From assembly GCA_002369495.1 (NCBI GenBank), contig DFFD01000164.1, forward strand, positions 1 to 12,073: a DNA stretch of 12,073 nucleotides, in the 5' to 3' direction. The notes beneath the pieces were generated by a model that was not told the DNA's origin, ran no database searches, and saw only the letters and a program-made list of their open reading frames with translations. The position numbers and the translations under genes were made by a program. Below are positions 1-6,411 of the stretch, one piece after another; positions within the stretch are counted from its first letter, which is position 1; every line of letters begins with the position of its first letter. The stretch is from Lachnospiraceae bacterium UBA3785 (lineage in GTDB: Bacteria > Bacillota > Clostridia > Lachnospirales > Lachnospiraceae).

Positions 1-10
1 GACACCGTCT

Positions 11-288
11 ATTTGACGCTTACGAACAAAGCGTAAATCATCGCGGCAGGCTTCACCGTATTACGCTTCATTTAGCTCACAGGGGAGAACAAAGCGTAAA
101 TCATCGCGGCAGACTTCACCGTATTACGCTTCATTTAGCTCACAGGGGAGAACAAAGCGTAAATATAAGAAAAGACGAGAGATAATTTACGCCTGCTTCC
201 GCTCATGAGTGATTACGAAGCGTAAATGCCCTGAACGGCGAAGAAAATTTACGCTTCACTCTTTATAAACCTCGAATTGAAGCGTAAG
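11..288. repeat. Phased array of alternating GAAGCGTAAAT sites
   Basis: This gene-free stretch contains ten copies of the core AAGCGTAA(A)T or its reverse complement. The four-base centres GCGT/ACGC lie at about 17.5, 32.5, 64.5, 95.5, 127.5, 158.5, 190.5, 221.5, 252.5 and 283.5. From the second site on, steps are 32, 31, 32, 31, 32, 31, 31 and 31 bp, and orientation flips every time. The first site (ATTTGACGCTT, 11-21) is degenerate and out of step. The spacers from 165 on are unrelated to each other and to the 63-bp units, while the cores stay close to identical. Sites 217-227 and 247-257 are a perfect 11-bp inverted repeat. A protein-binding array with sites on one helix face fits this, as does a set of hairpins. 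I recognise no named family. Confidence 0.8.
25..164. repeat. 63-bp tandem repeat, two full units plus a partial third
   Basis: Unit A is 25-87 and unit B is 88-150. They differ at one base (G50 versus A113). A third unit begins at 151 and matches only through 164. Each full unit holds one forward and one reverse core site of the larger array, so 63 bp equals two array steps. The near identity points to a recent duplication or gene conversion. Confidence 0.9.
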
Positions 289-305
289 ACCTCAAGAAAA
301 GGCGC

Positions 306-344
306 AAAAAAAGGCTGCCGCACCGAAAAATCACTGCCGCAGCC
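306..344 (-). terminator. Rho-independent terminator of the lar operon
   Basis: On the minus strand, 15 bases past the larC stop, the sequence GGCTGCGGCA pairs with TGCGGCAGCC (6 bp, one mismatch, 3 bp). The hairpin is followed directly by seven T residues (A306-A312 on the plus strand). It separates the lar genes from the site array. Confidence 0.85.
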
Positions 345-358
345 CCGGGAATCCTCCC

Positions 359-1684
359 TCATTCTCCCTTCACAATTCTCTCCGCCTCCGAAAGGCTCAC
401 GCCCTTCTCCCGCGCAATCCGCGAAAGGTCCTCAAACTCGTACTTCTCCCGCACGACCCCGGCCGCGGCCGATCTCTTCACGCGCACCGGCCCGCAGGAG
501 GTCTCGATCGTCCGGATCGACCGCTCCATGACGCACCGCTCCATCCGGCACTCCCGGATCCCGATCGTCGTCGTATATTTGAAAATGCACTGCTCAATCC
601 TCTCCTTATCCTTCACCCTCGCGAGTGTCCGGATGAGGAGGCCCGGGCGGGATTTCTTCATCCCGATCGGCACCGTGTAGACGTCGAGCGCACCGGCCTC
701 AAACAGCCGCTCCATCGCAAATCCGACCGCCTCGCCCGTCATATCGTCGACATTGCAGGAGAGCTCCACGATCTCGTCGCTCCCGTCCTTCGTCTCGCCG
801 AGCATCGCGCGTACGCAGTTGGCCGCCGGGAATTCCTTCTTGCCCATGCCGCACCCGATCGCCCTGACAGACATGAGCGGCATCGGACCGAACCGGTCCG
901 CAAAATGCGTAAGAAGCGCCGCCCCCGTCGGCGTGCACAGCTCTCCCCGGATCTCTCCGCCGTAGACCGGCACATCCCGGAGGATGTAAGCGGTCGCCGG
1001 CGCCGGCACCGGCAGGATCCCGTGGGCGCATCTGACCATGCCGCTCCCGACATGGACCGGCGAGACCACGACCTCGTCCGGGTTGATCTCATTCATGAGC
1101 AGGCACACCGCCGTCACGTCCGCGACCGCGTCCATGGTCCCGACTTCATGAAAATGAATATCGCTCACCGGCACGCCGTGCACATGAGCCTCCGCCTCCG
1201 CGATCCGCCCGTAGACCGCGAGCACATCCTCCCGGACCTTCTCCGGGATATCCATGTGGTCCCTCACGATGTGGGCGATCCCCGCCATGCTGTTGTGGGA
1301 GTGGTGGTGGCCGTGGCCGTGATCATGCTCATGTTCATGCCCGTGCTCATGATCATGCCCGTGTTCGTGTTCATGATCGTGATCGTGTTCATGATCATGT
1401 TCATGTTCATGTTCATGCTCGTGATCATGCTCATGCCCGTGCTCATGCCCGCGCATGTCGACATCCAGGCTCTCCTCTTCCTCCCCGTTCACCGTGACCG
1501 ACACATGCGTCCCGGTGATCCCGCAGCTGACCGCCTTCTCTCTCTTCACGGTCACGCCGGGGAGGCCCAGGGTGTTCATTTTCCGGATAAAGCCGTCCGG
1601 ATCCGGGATCAACTCGAGGAGCGCGGCCGTCAGCATGTCGCCGGCTGCTCCCATTTTGCACTCAAGGTATAAGATCTTTCCCAT
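359..1684 (-). CDS. larC: LarC, nickel insertion enzyme for nickel-pincer cofactor
   Basis: LarC (DUF111 family) is a CTP-dependent enzyme that inserts nickel into the pyridinium bis-thiocarboxylate nucleotide, the last step of nickel-pincer cofactor synthesis in the cytoplasm. The 441-residue product has the family opening (LYLECKMGAAGDM, residues 6-18), the HFHEVGTMDA segment (177-186), the CTPTGAALL segment (250-258) and the C-terminal half starting near ELSCNVDDMTGE (307-318). Residues 80-130 are a metal-binding type His-rich stretch with 27 His in 51 residues, alternating with Glu, Asp and Gly. In Lactiplantibacillus plantarum the two halves are joined by programmed frameshifting; here they are one continuous frame. 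The start is preceded by an AGAGG-like site. It is last in the operon, 66 bp after larB. Identity is confident; nickel binding by the His tail is inferred. Confidence 0.95.
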   Translation of the reverse strand: MGKILYLECKMGAAGDMLTAALLELIPDPDGFIRKMNTLGLPGVTVKREKAVSCGITGTHVSVTVNGEEEESLDVDMRGHEHGHEHDHEHEHEHEHDHEHDHDHEHEHGHDHEHGHEHEHDHGHGHHHSHNSMAGIAHIVRDHMDIPEKVREDVLAVYGRIAEAEAHVHGVPVSDIHFHEVGTMDAVADVTAVCLLMNEINPDEVVVSPVHVGSGMVRCAHGILPVPAPATAYILRDVPVYGGEIRGELCTPTGAALLTHFADRFGPMPLMSVRAIGCGMGKKEFPAANCVRAMLGETKDGSDEIVELSCNVDDMTGEAVGFAMERLFEAGALDVYTVPIGMKKSRPGLLIRTLARVKDKERIEQCIFKYTTTIGIRECRMERCVMERSIRTIETSCGPVRVKRSAAAGVVREKYEFEDLSRIAREKGVSLSEAERIVKGE

Positions 1685-1750
1685 GGTATTTCCTCTTATT
1701 TCTAATTGTTGACGTCCCCGGAAAGCCGTAAGAACCGTCTCGGGGCGCTG

Positions 1751-2500
1751 TTACTTTTTCGGGTGGTTAATCCGGCTCGCCAGATACCCCGCCCCAAATC
1801 CATTATCAATATTCACCACCGAAACCCCGCTCGCACAGGAATTCAGCATCGAAAGAAGCGCGGATATCCCCCCGAAGGACGCCCCGTAGCCGACGCTCGT
1901 CGGCACCGCGATGACCGGGCAGTCCGCAAGGCCCCCGAGCACACTCGCCAGCGCCCCCTCCATGCCCGCGATCGCAATCAGCACACTCGCGCTCATGATA
2001 TCGTCGAGGTGGGCCAGCGTCCTGTGAAGCCCCGCGACGCCGACATCGTAGAGGCGGAGCACTTCATTTCCGAGGACCTCTGCCGTGACGGCCGCCTCCT
2101 CCGCCACCGGGATGTCGCTCGTGCCCCCGGTCGCAATCACGATCCGCCCAATGCCGTCCGGCTCGGGGATCGGCCCGACGACCCCGCAGCGGGCCATCTT
2201 CCGGTAATTGAGCTCGACCTCGCTCCCGACGATCGCGGCCGCCTCCTCGCTCATCCGCGTGATGAGGATCGTCTCCTGGCCGGCCGCCTGCATGGTCTTC
2301 ACGATCCCGATGATCTGCTCCGGGGTCTTGCCGGCCCCGTAAATGACCTCCGCAGCCCCCTGTCGGATCTTCCGGTGCAGGTCCACCTTGGCGTAGCCGA
2401 TGTCCTCAAAGGGCTCCTTCTTGAGCGAGAGCAGCGCATCGTCCACCGAAAGGCTCCCATTCTGCACGTTTTCGAGTATTTTTCTGATGTCGTCCGTCAT
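1751..2500 (-). CDS. larB: LarB, NaAD carboxylase/hydrolase for nickel-pincer cofactor
   Basis: LarB carboxylates C5 of the pyridinium ring of nicotinic acid adenine dinucleotide and cleaves its phosphoanhydride, releasing AMP and the dicarboxylate mononucleotide used by LarE. The 249-residue length is normal. The C-terminal half is the PurE/AIR-carboxylase-like domain: [14 protein letters not shown] (123-136), [14 protein letters not shown] (177-190), [13 protein letters not shown] (199-211) and [18 protein letters not shown] (221-238). Cys222 in the last motif is the likely counterpart of the cysteine that adds to the NaAD pyridinium ring in L. plantarum LarB (alignment by eye). The start codon overlaps the larE stop by four bases (ATGA), a sign of translational coupling, and a GGAG site lies eight bases upstream. 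Confidence 0.95.
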   Translation of the reverse strand: MTDDIRKILENVQNGSLSVDDALLSLKKEPFEDIGYAKVDLHRKIRQGAAEVIYGAGKTPEQIIGIVKTMQAAGQETILITRMSEEAAAIVGSEVELNYRKMARCGVVGPIPEPDGIGRIVIATGGTSDIPVAEEAAVTAEVLGNEVLRLYDVGVAGLHRTLAHLDDIMSASVLIAIAGMEGALASVLGGLADCPVIAVPTSVGYGASFGGISALLSMLNSCASGVSVVNIDNGFGAGYLASRINHPKK

Positions 2501-3243
2501 TTTCTATTCTCCAGATTCAGTGAAACAGATTTGTAGAACGGCTTAAGCTCCCGAAGGATCTCCTCCCTCTTCGCAAACAGGGCCTCCATCTGATCCTCCG
2601 GGACCTCGATCCTCGCGTGCCCGTCCGCCTGCCTTACACGGAAATCGGTGAAGCCCATGGAAAATAAAACCCCCTCAGACTCCTCCGCCGCGCGAAGCTT
2701 CTCCTTCGTGATGGTCTCGCCCGTCCGAATCCTCGTCGCAAGACACGCGTAGGAAGGCTTGTCCCAGGTAAAAAGCCCCGCCTCGCGGGAGAGCCTCCGG
2801 ATATCCTCTTTGGTGAGCCCGCACTCGCGAAGCGGCGAGCGCACATGAAGCTCCTTCAGCGCCCGCATTCCCGGCCGGTCTTCCGCATCGTCCGAGGCGT
2901 TGGTCCCGTCGCAGACAATGAGGCAGTTATCCTCCGCTGCCGCCGCTCCTATGAGCGAAAATATCCTCCTCTTGCAGTAGTAGCAGCGGTCCTCCCGGTT
3001 GGCGGTCGCCTTCTTATAATTCACTATGGAAAATGCAAGAACCCTCTTATCCACGCCCATCTCATCCGCGAGTCTCACCGCGTCCTCGTACTCGAACGCC
3101 GGCTGAAACTCCGTCTTCACAATGTAGGCCACGACGTCCGCCCCGTAGTGCTTCGCTGCCCAGAGCAGGTACGCGGAGTCGACGCCTCCCGACAGGGCGA
3201 CGGCGACGGTTTTATTTTCCGAAAAGAATTCCTCCAATGTCAT
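2497..3243 (-). CDS. larE: LarE, ATP-dependent sacrificial sulfur transferase
   Basis: LarE adenylates the carboxylates of the LarB product and replaces them with thiocarboxylates. In L. plantarum the sulfur comes from the enzyme's own cysteine; other LarE proteins use an iron-sulfur cluster. I start the gene at 3243 (248 residues) because AAGGAGG sits seven bases upstream; an ATG at 3303 would add 20 residues with no good site. Visible are the N-type ATP pyrophosphatase loop SGGVDS (18-23), CYYCKRR (87-93), [15 protein letters not shown] (111-125), [10 protein letters not shown] (136-145) and [10 protein letters not shown] (162-171). Cys167 is the likely sacrificial-type residue. The extra pair Cys87/Cys90 is worth comparing with cluster-type LarE. 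It is first of the lar genes and overlaps larB by four bases. No larA is in the window. Confidence 0.95.
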   Translation of the reverse strand: MTLEEFFSENKTVAVALSGGVDSAYLLWAAKHYGADVVAYIVKTEFQPAFEYEDAVRLADEMGVDKRVLAFSIVNYKKATANREDRCYYCKRRIFSLIGAAAAEDNCLIVCDGTNASDDAEDRPGMRALKELHVRSPLRECGLTKEDIRRLSREAGLFTWDKPSYACLATRIRTGETITKEKLRAAEESEGVLFSMGFTDFRVRQADGHARIEVPEDQMEALFAKREEILRELKPFYKSVSLNLENRK

Positions 3244-3277
3244 ATGCCCGCCTCCTTCCAAATCCTTATACAAGTAT

Positions 3278-3317
3278 GGCGGAGCTCCTGAAAGCCCCGC
3301 CACACGGCTTAATTGTA
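3278..3317 (-). promoter_or_regulatory. Hairpin and weak promoter candidate upstream of larE
   Basis: Between the HAD gene and larE the minus strand can form a nine-base-pair stem, GGCGGGGCT with AGCTCCGCC (one G-U pair, six-base loop; 3278-3301). It has no T tract, so it is not a standard terminator. A TACAAT -10-like box lies just before it (plus 3312-3317) but I see no convincing -35. If that box works, the hairpin would sit at the very 5' end of the lar mRNA and could stabilise it. If not, lar is read from the HAD promoter through this spacer. Confidence 0.4.
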
Positions 3318-3321
3318 CTGC

Positions 3322-4437
3322 TTATTTATGTTTGACCTGGTCGCCGTAGATCGTCGTCCAGTCGTTCTTCATGGAAACCGGCACCCAGTCGAACTCCTCG
3401 CAGAGGTTGTACATCTTCTCGGCTTTGCCCTCGTTGCCGTTCTCACGCTCCGTATCGTCGCAGCAGAGCATGAATGCAAGGCTCTTGTAGGGGTTGTTGC
3501 TGGTGACGAACTCAGCCATGCTGGCGTCGCCCGTGCTGTTGCCGAAGGAGAGGACCGGCTGCTGGCCGATCTCCTGCAGGATGACCGTGACCTTGTTCAT
3601 CTTGAGGTTCTTGATCAGGAATTCGCCGCCGAGGACAACATCCTCGCCGTCGGTGAAGACGTAATTGAGGCCGTCCACATCGCCCTGGTTCGAGGCAACC
3701 AGCAGCTCGTCGGAACCGATAATCTGATCTGCCGGAAGATCAAGTCCGCCCTCGCAGATGCCGCGGACGAGGAAACGGTCCGTACCGCTGACGACATACA
3801 CCTTGAAATCGTTGGCCTTGAGGTACTCAACCACCTCGACCATCGGCTTGTAGAAGCCTTCGCCGCGGGTCATGTTCTCGTAGCTCGGCATCGGCATTTT
3901 CTTGAATTCCTGGATGTAGTCATTGAGTTCCTTGAGGGTCATGCCTTTGAATGCAGACGCCACCGCCTTGCCGTGATCGACCTCGAGGCCCTCGGCCGCC
4001 TTGCCGCCGTCGTTGATCACCTGAATCTTCTCGGCGACCTCGCGCTCAAATGCGGAGGCCTTGTTCTTGTAAGTCGGATCCTCCGTCACGCGGTAGAGCA
4101 GCATCGTGTAATCGAAATAGTTCGGGTCGGTCTCGCAGAAGAGCGTTCCGTCGAGGTCGAAGACGGCGATGCGGTCCTCCACCGGGATGAAATCGGCGCT
4201 GCCTTCCTTCGTGACAGACTCGACGTAGTTCACAAGCTCCTTCTTCGCTTTCGCGTCCTTCGTCCAGAGGGTGAGCATATCCGTCTCGTCCTCAGTCGAT
4301 ACCACTGTCCCGGTCTTCACGTCCGCATTGCTCCAGCCGAAGCCAAGCGCATAGAGGCATGAGACTGCTACGAGAAGACAGAGGGCGATGACGGCCAGAT
4401 TTCTCCAGAATCCGACAGCTTTGTTTTCATTGTTCAT
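3322..4437 (-). CDS. Membrane-anchored HAD-family phosphatase
   Basis: A 371-residue haloacid dehalogenase superfamily hydrolase, most like the phosphoserine phosphatase group. The four HAD motifs are clear: FDLDGTL (93-99, nucleophile Asp94 and acid Asp96), VVSGTD (215-220), a Lys in the segment KNLKMNK (276-282), and FGNSTGD (298-304). An insert of about 100 residues between motifs I and II is the cap. The N-terminus has a hydrophobic segment (about 13-33) after a short charged stretch, with no lipobox Cys. It is therefore either an uncleaved anchor or a signal peptide, placing the enzyme outside the membrane. The substrate is unknown. AAAGGAGAG lies just upstream of the start, and a good promoter is at 4538-4566. 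It lies 78 bp before larE on the same strand, so co-transcription is possible, but no functional link to the cofactor pathway is known to me. Confidence 0.88.
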   Translation of the reverse strand: MNNENKAVGFWRNLAVIALCLLVAVSCLYALGFGWSNADVKTGTVVSTEDETDMLTLWTKDAKAKKELVNYVESVTKEGSADFIPVEDRIAVFDLDGTLFCETDPNYFDYTMLLYRVTEDPTYKNKASAFEREVAEKIQVINDGGKAAEGLEVDHGKAVASAFKGMTLKELNDYIQEFKKMPMPSYENMTRGEGFYKPMVEVVEYLKANDFKVYVVSGTDRFLVRGICEGGLDLPADQIIGSDELLVASNQGDVDGLNYVFTDGEDVVLGGEFLIKNLKMNKVTVILQEIGQQPVLSFGNSTGDASMAEFVTSNNPYKSLAFMLCCDDTERENGNEGKAEKMYNLCEEFDWVPVSMKNDWTTIYGDQVKHK

Positions 4438-4512
4438 TTGGTTCTCTCCTTTCCGTCATTGCTGTAATCATGTTGATCCAGCACCTTCATCCGAAACGGC
4501 CGAAGCGATCTG

Positions 4513-4543
4513 CTTTTCAGATGCCGAACAGTAAATCATTATA
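4513..4543 (-). repeat. Relic of the structured repeat's end
   Basis: The stretch CTTTTCAGATGCCGAACAGT followed by AAATCATTATA lines up with the right end of the complete element at 5538-5574 (GGTTTTCAG, then TGCTGAACAGT, then TAAATTATA) with a few substitutions and a short gap. It includes the -10 box of the HAD promoter. Confidence 0.5.
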
Positions 4544-4566
4544 ACACTTTCGGGAGAGTATTTCCA
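4538..4566 (-). promoter_or_regulatory. Promoter of the HAD phosphatase gene
   Basis: On the minus strand, TGGAAA (4561-4566, four of six to consensus) and a perfect TATAAT (4538-4543) are separated by exactly 17 bp, about 100 bp before the HAD start codon. The first transcribed bases, TTACTGTTCGGCA, resemble one end of the structured repeat at 5392-5575, so the promoter seems to overlap a relic of that repeat's end. Confidence 0.7.
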
Positions 4567-4596
4567 TCATGCTCACTTCGTTTTTAAAAAAAAATA

Positions 4597-4670
4597 CAGT
4601 TTCAGCCCCATTCGCAGTTGCTGTGCTGTCACTTCACAAGGGCGGTCAGAGACGCTTCGCGTCACCCCGC
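4597..4670 (-). repeat. Decayed partial copy of the structured repeat
   Basis: This stretch aligns over about 70 bases with 5406-5474 of the complete element; shared pieces include ATTCGCAG, GGCGGTCAGAG and CGCTTCGCG. One hairpin survives with a compensatory change: GACGC-TTC-GCGTC here (4651-4663) versus GGCGC-TTC-GCGCC (5461-5473), and its outer stem GCGG/CCGC is also kept (4642-4645 with 4667-4670). The other hairpin is mostly destroyed. Its edge covers the last two codons and the stop of the flavoprotein remnant. A run of nine A residues (4586-4594), a T run on the minus strand, lies just beyond, so it may serve as a weak terminator. Confidence 0.65.
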
Positions 4671-5303
4671 AAGACTCTCATCCGCCTTCTCCGCCACCTT
4701 CATGGCGAGCGCCATGATCGTGAGGATCGGCGGCAGGCCCGCCGACTCGGGGAAGAGCGTCGAGTCCGCGACGTAGAGTCCCTCCGGCAGCCGCGGATCA
4801 TGCAGCGAATCCTTCGTCTCCGCGGTCAGCGGCAGTATGCCGCCCGGATGGCCGGCGTTGAGGATCCCGAGGAAAGTCTCCTCCTTCGGGATGCCCATAT
4901 AGCGAAGAATCTCCCGGCACTGCCGGACGCCCCGCTTCAGGCGCTCCATGTCCGCCTTTGTATTTTTCTTATGGATTCGGCTGCCGTCGACGCAGCCCCG
5001 GCCGTCGTCCGCCATCTTGATCATGAGGCTCACGATGTCCTTCATCGGATGCCGCCATCTCTTATCAAAGAAAAAGCTGAGGTAATCCATGTACGGGGAA
5101 AGCATGTAGCCGTCCTCCCGGCTGTAGAAGGGCATGAGAAGCTGCCTGTCCTGCCCGAAATCTTCCTTTATGCCCGCCACGCAGAGCACCGGGTCGACGA
5201 ACAGCGTCTTCTCGCACGCGATCCCGGAGTTTGTGAGGATCTCCGGCGTTCCGAATCCGCCGGCTCCGGTTCCGATTACGATCACATGCTTTCTTTTTTC
5301 CAT
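4662..5303 (-). pseudogene. Internally deleted GMC-type FAD oxidoreductase
   Basis: The 213-residue product opens like a flavoprotein (HVIVIGTGAGG, 6-16, an FAD/NAD dinucleotide-binding motif) but passes straight into FGTPEILTNSGI (17-28). In GMC-type oxidoreductases that motif comes roughly half-way along, after the FAD domain. The rest looks like an intact C-terminal half, with a His motif (NAGHPGGILPL, 149-159) and the closing stretch LYVADSTLFPESAGLPPILTIMALA (176-200, given in part as key positions). Complete members are normally about twice as long. Most of the FAD domain is thus missing, apparently by an in-frame deletion joining two Gly-rich stretches, so loss of activity is likely. 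An in-frame TAG lies just before the start codon, and the ribosome site (GAAGGT) is weak. Copies of a structured repeat flank the gene. It could still be expressed as a small protein. Confidence 0.65.
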
Positions 5304-5391
5304 TGGTTTCTACCTTCACTTTCTTCTCCGTGACGCCTCCGGGACGGTTCTTGGGTCTCCGGAGGACGAGCCCCATCCCGGAAGCCCTTTA

Positions 5392-5575
5392 AATAAATTA
5401 TGTAACTATTCAGCACCCCTATTCGCAGCCGCTGCGCGGCTGCTTCATGTGGCGGTCAGAGGCGCTTCGCGCCTTGCCCGCCCCCTGAAAACCAACTAAA
5501 TCAGTCTGGAATGCAAGCATTCCATCCATGATTTCGCTGGTTTTCAGGGGGTGCTGAACAGTTACTAAATTATAG
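5392..5575 (-). repeat. Complete structured repeat / candidate RNA with four-way junction
   Basis: The ends are inverted repeats: on the minus strand GTAACTGTTCAGCACCCC pairs with GGGGTGCTGAATAGTTAC over 18 bp, including one G-U pair. Similar A/T-rich flanks extend the match. Inside are three hairpins. The first has a 14-bp arm, CCCCCTGAAAACCA with its complement (5482-5495 and 5538-5551), further inner stems and a tip GGAATGC-GCATTCC. The second is GGCGG/CCGCC around AGGCGC-GCGCCT (5451-5482). The third is GCAGCCGC/GCGGCTGC (5425-5443). It has no ORF of note. It resembles a MITE-like dispersed repeat. Two mispairs on the plus strand (A-C) are G-U pairs in minus-strand RNA, hinting that the minus-strand transcript is the folded form. 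Confidence 0.75.
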
Positions 5576-5597
5576 TATATTCCCGCAAAATAAACAA
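5569..5597 (-). promoter_or_regulatory. Promoter candidate reading into the repeat and the GMC remnant
   Basis: On the minus strand a perfect TATAAT (5569-5574) is preceded, at 17 bp, by TTGTTT (5592-5597), a partial -35. Transcription would begin near 5562, at the first base of the element's closing stem, so the whole structure would become a 5' leader of the downstream ORF. Confidence 0.5.
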
Positions 5598-5601
5598 TAA
5601 G

Positions 5602-5636
5602 TTGCCTCACCCATCCGCTCTGTGATAAGGTATAAA
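5602..5636 (+). promoter_or_regulatory. Weak promoter candidate for the response regulator
   Basis: TTGCCT (5602-5607) is followed after 16 bp by GATAAG (5624-5629). A better -10 match, TATAAA (5631-5636), has no -35 at normal spacing. One of these probably starts the response regulator mRNA, but the choice is open. I see no LytTR-type direct repeats here. Confidence 0.3.
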
Positions 5637-5659
5637 AAACGAAGGACTGGAGAACACGC

Positions 5660-6409
5660 ATGAACCTGAACATCGCCTTATGTGACGACAACGAAAAAGA
5701 CCGGGCCGGGCTCAGACGCCTCATCACGACCTACGCCTTCGGCCGCAATCAGGACTTCCACATCGAGGAATTCAGAAGCGGCCGCGACCTCCTCGCCGGG
5801 TTTCGGAGAGAACATCCCTTTCATGTGGTCTTCCTCGACATCGAGATGCCCGGTGAGGACGGCATCTCGATTGCCGACCGCATCCGGCAGCTCTCCGGCC
5901 GCAAAAGCATCCTCGTCTTTGTCAGCAACTACCCGGAATATATGCAGGAGAGTTTCCGCGTTCACCCCTACCATTTCCTTGCGAAACCCGTGAAGAGCGA
6001 AGATATCGACACGCTCATGTCCGACCTTCTCTCCGATCTCACCGACAGCAGGTCGCTCCTCACCGTCATCGACGGCTACGACCGGGAGTATATGATTCGG
6101 CCGGACGATCTCTGCTTTATCGAGACGGCCGATGCGAAAAATAAAGAGCTGTATTTTCACCTGAGCGATCAGGTGATCTCCGCCAAAGGCACCCTCACGG
6201 ACTGGCGAGACAAGCTGAAGGATCATGCATTTCACGCCGCAAGCCGGACCGTCCTCGTCAATCTGGCGCACATTCGCTACATAAATGACCTGACCATCGT
6301 GCTGGACAATGGTCAGGCCGTCGCTGTCAGTCGAAGAAACAGAAAAGAGCTTCTTGGGCAGTATTTAAATCAGGTCGTCACCCTGCAAAGAAGGCATCTG
6401 CTGCCCTGA
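5660..6409 (+). CDS. LytTR-family response regulator
   Basis: A 249-residue two-component response regulator of the AgrA/LytR type. The receiver domain (about 1-125) has the acidic pair Asp9/Asp10, phosphoacceptor Asp60 in FLDIEMPGEDG, the switch Ser89 and Lys109 in the AKP motif. The LytTR DNA-binding domain follows (about 135-245), ending with the typical SRTVLVNLAHIRYI (195-208) and VSRRNRKELLGQYL (223-236) segments. LytTR proteins bind pairs of 9-bp direct repeats; such a pair is seen at 10939-10968. A GGAG site lies upstream of the start. The gene ends two bases from the converging permease gene. The natural partner is the histidine kinase starting at 11102, from which it is split by the four-gene minus-strand operon. 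Target assignment is inference. Confidence 0.92.
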   Translation: MNLNIALCDDNEKDRAGLRRLITTYAFGRNQDFHIEEFRSGRDLLAGFRREHPFHVVFLDIEMPGEDGISIADRIRQLSGRKSILVFVSNYPEYMQESFRVHPYHFLAKPVKSEDIDTLMSDLLSDLTDSRSLLTVIDGYDREYMIRPDDLCFIETADAKNKELYFHLSDQVISAKGTLTDWRDKLKDHAFHAASRTVLVNLAHIRYINDLTIVLDNGQAVAVSRRNRKELLGQYLNQVVTLQRRHLLP

Positions 6410-6411
6410 CA

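Noticed and set aside
11..288. CRISPR-like array
   Set aside because: The repeats are only about 10-11 bp and alternate in orientation, two spacers recur exactly, and no cas gene is present.
905..1672. Long plus-strand open frame of 255 codons opposite larC
   Set aside because: It is the antisense of the strongly supported larC gene; its Met/Val/Ile-rich part is simply the complement of the His codons.
359..1684. Programmed frameshift in larC as in Lactiplantibacillus
   Set aside because: The gene is a single uninterrupted frame of full length, so no frameshift is needed.
1706..2536. Plus-strand open frame of 276 codons opposite larB
   Set aside because: Arg/His/Asp-rich with no domain pattern; larB on the other strand is certain.
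3278..3301. Rho-independent terminator between the HAD gene and larE
   Set aside because: The stem is good but no T tract follows on the minus strand.
3313..4362. Plus-strand open frame of 349 codons opposite the HAD gene
   Set aside because: It has no family motif, while the opposite strand has all four HAD motifs, a promoter and a ribosome site. It is a GC-driven shadow.
4569..5333. Plus-strand open frame of 254 codons opposite the GMC remnant
   Set aside because: No family features; it crosses both repeat-derived and coding sequence, and the minus strand carries recognisable GMC motifs.
5392..5575. Insertion sequence
   Set aside because: It has terminal inverted repeats but no transposase and is under 200 bp; no clear target-site duplication was found. 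A MITE-like repeat or structured RNA fits better.
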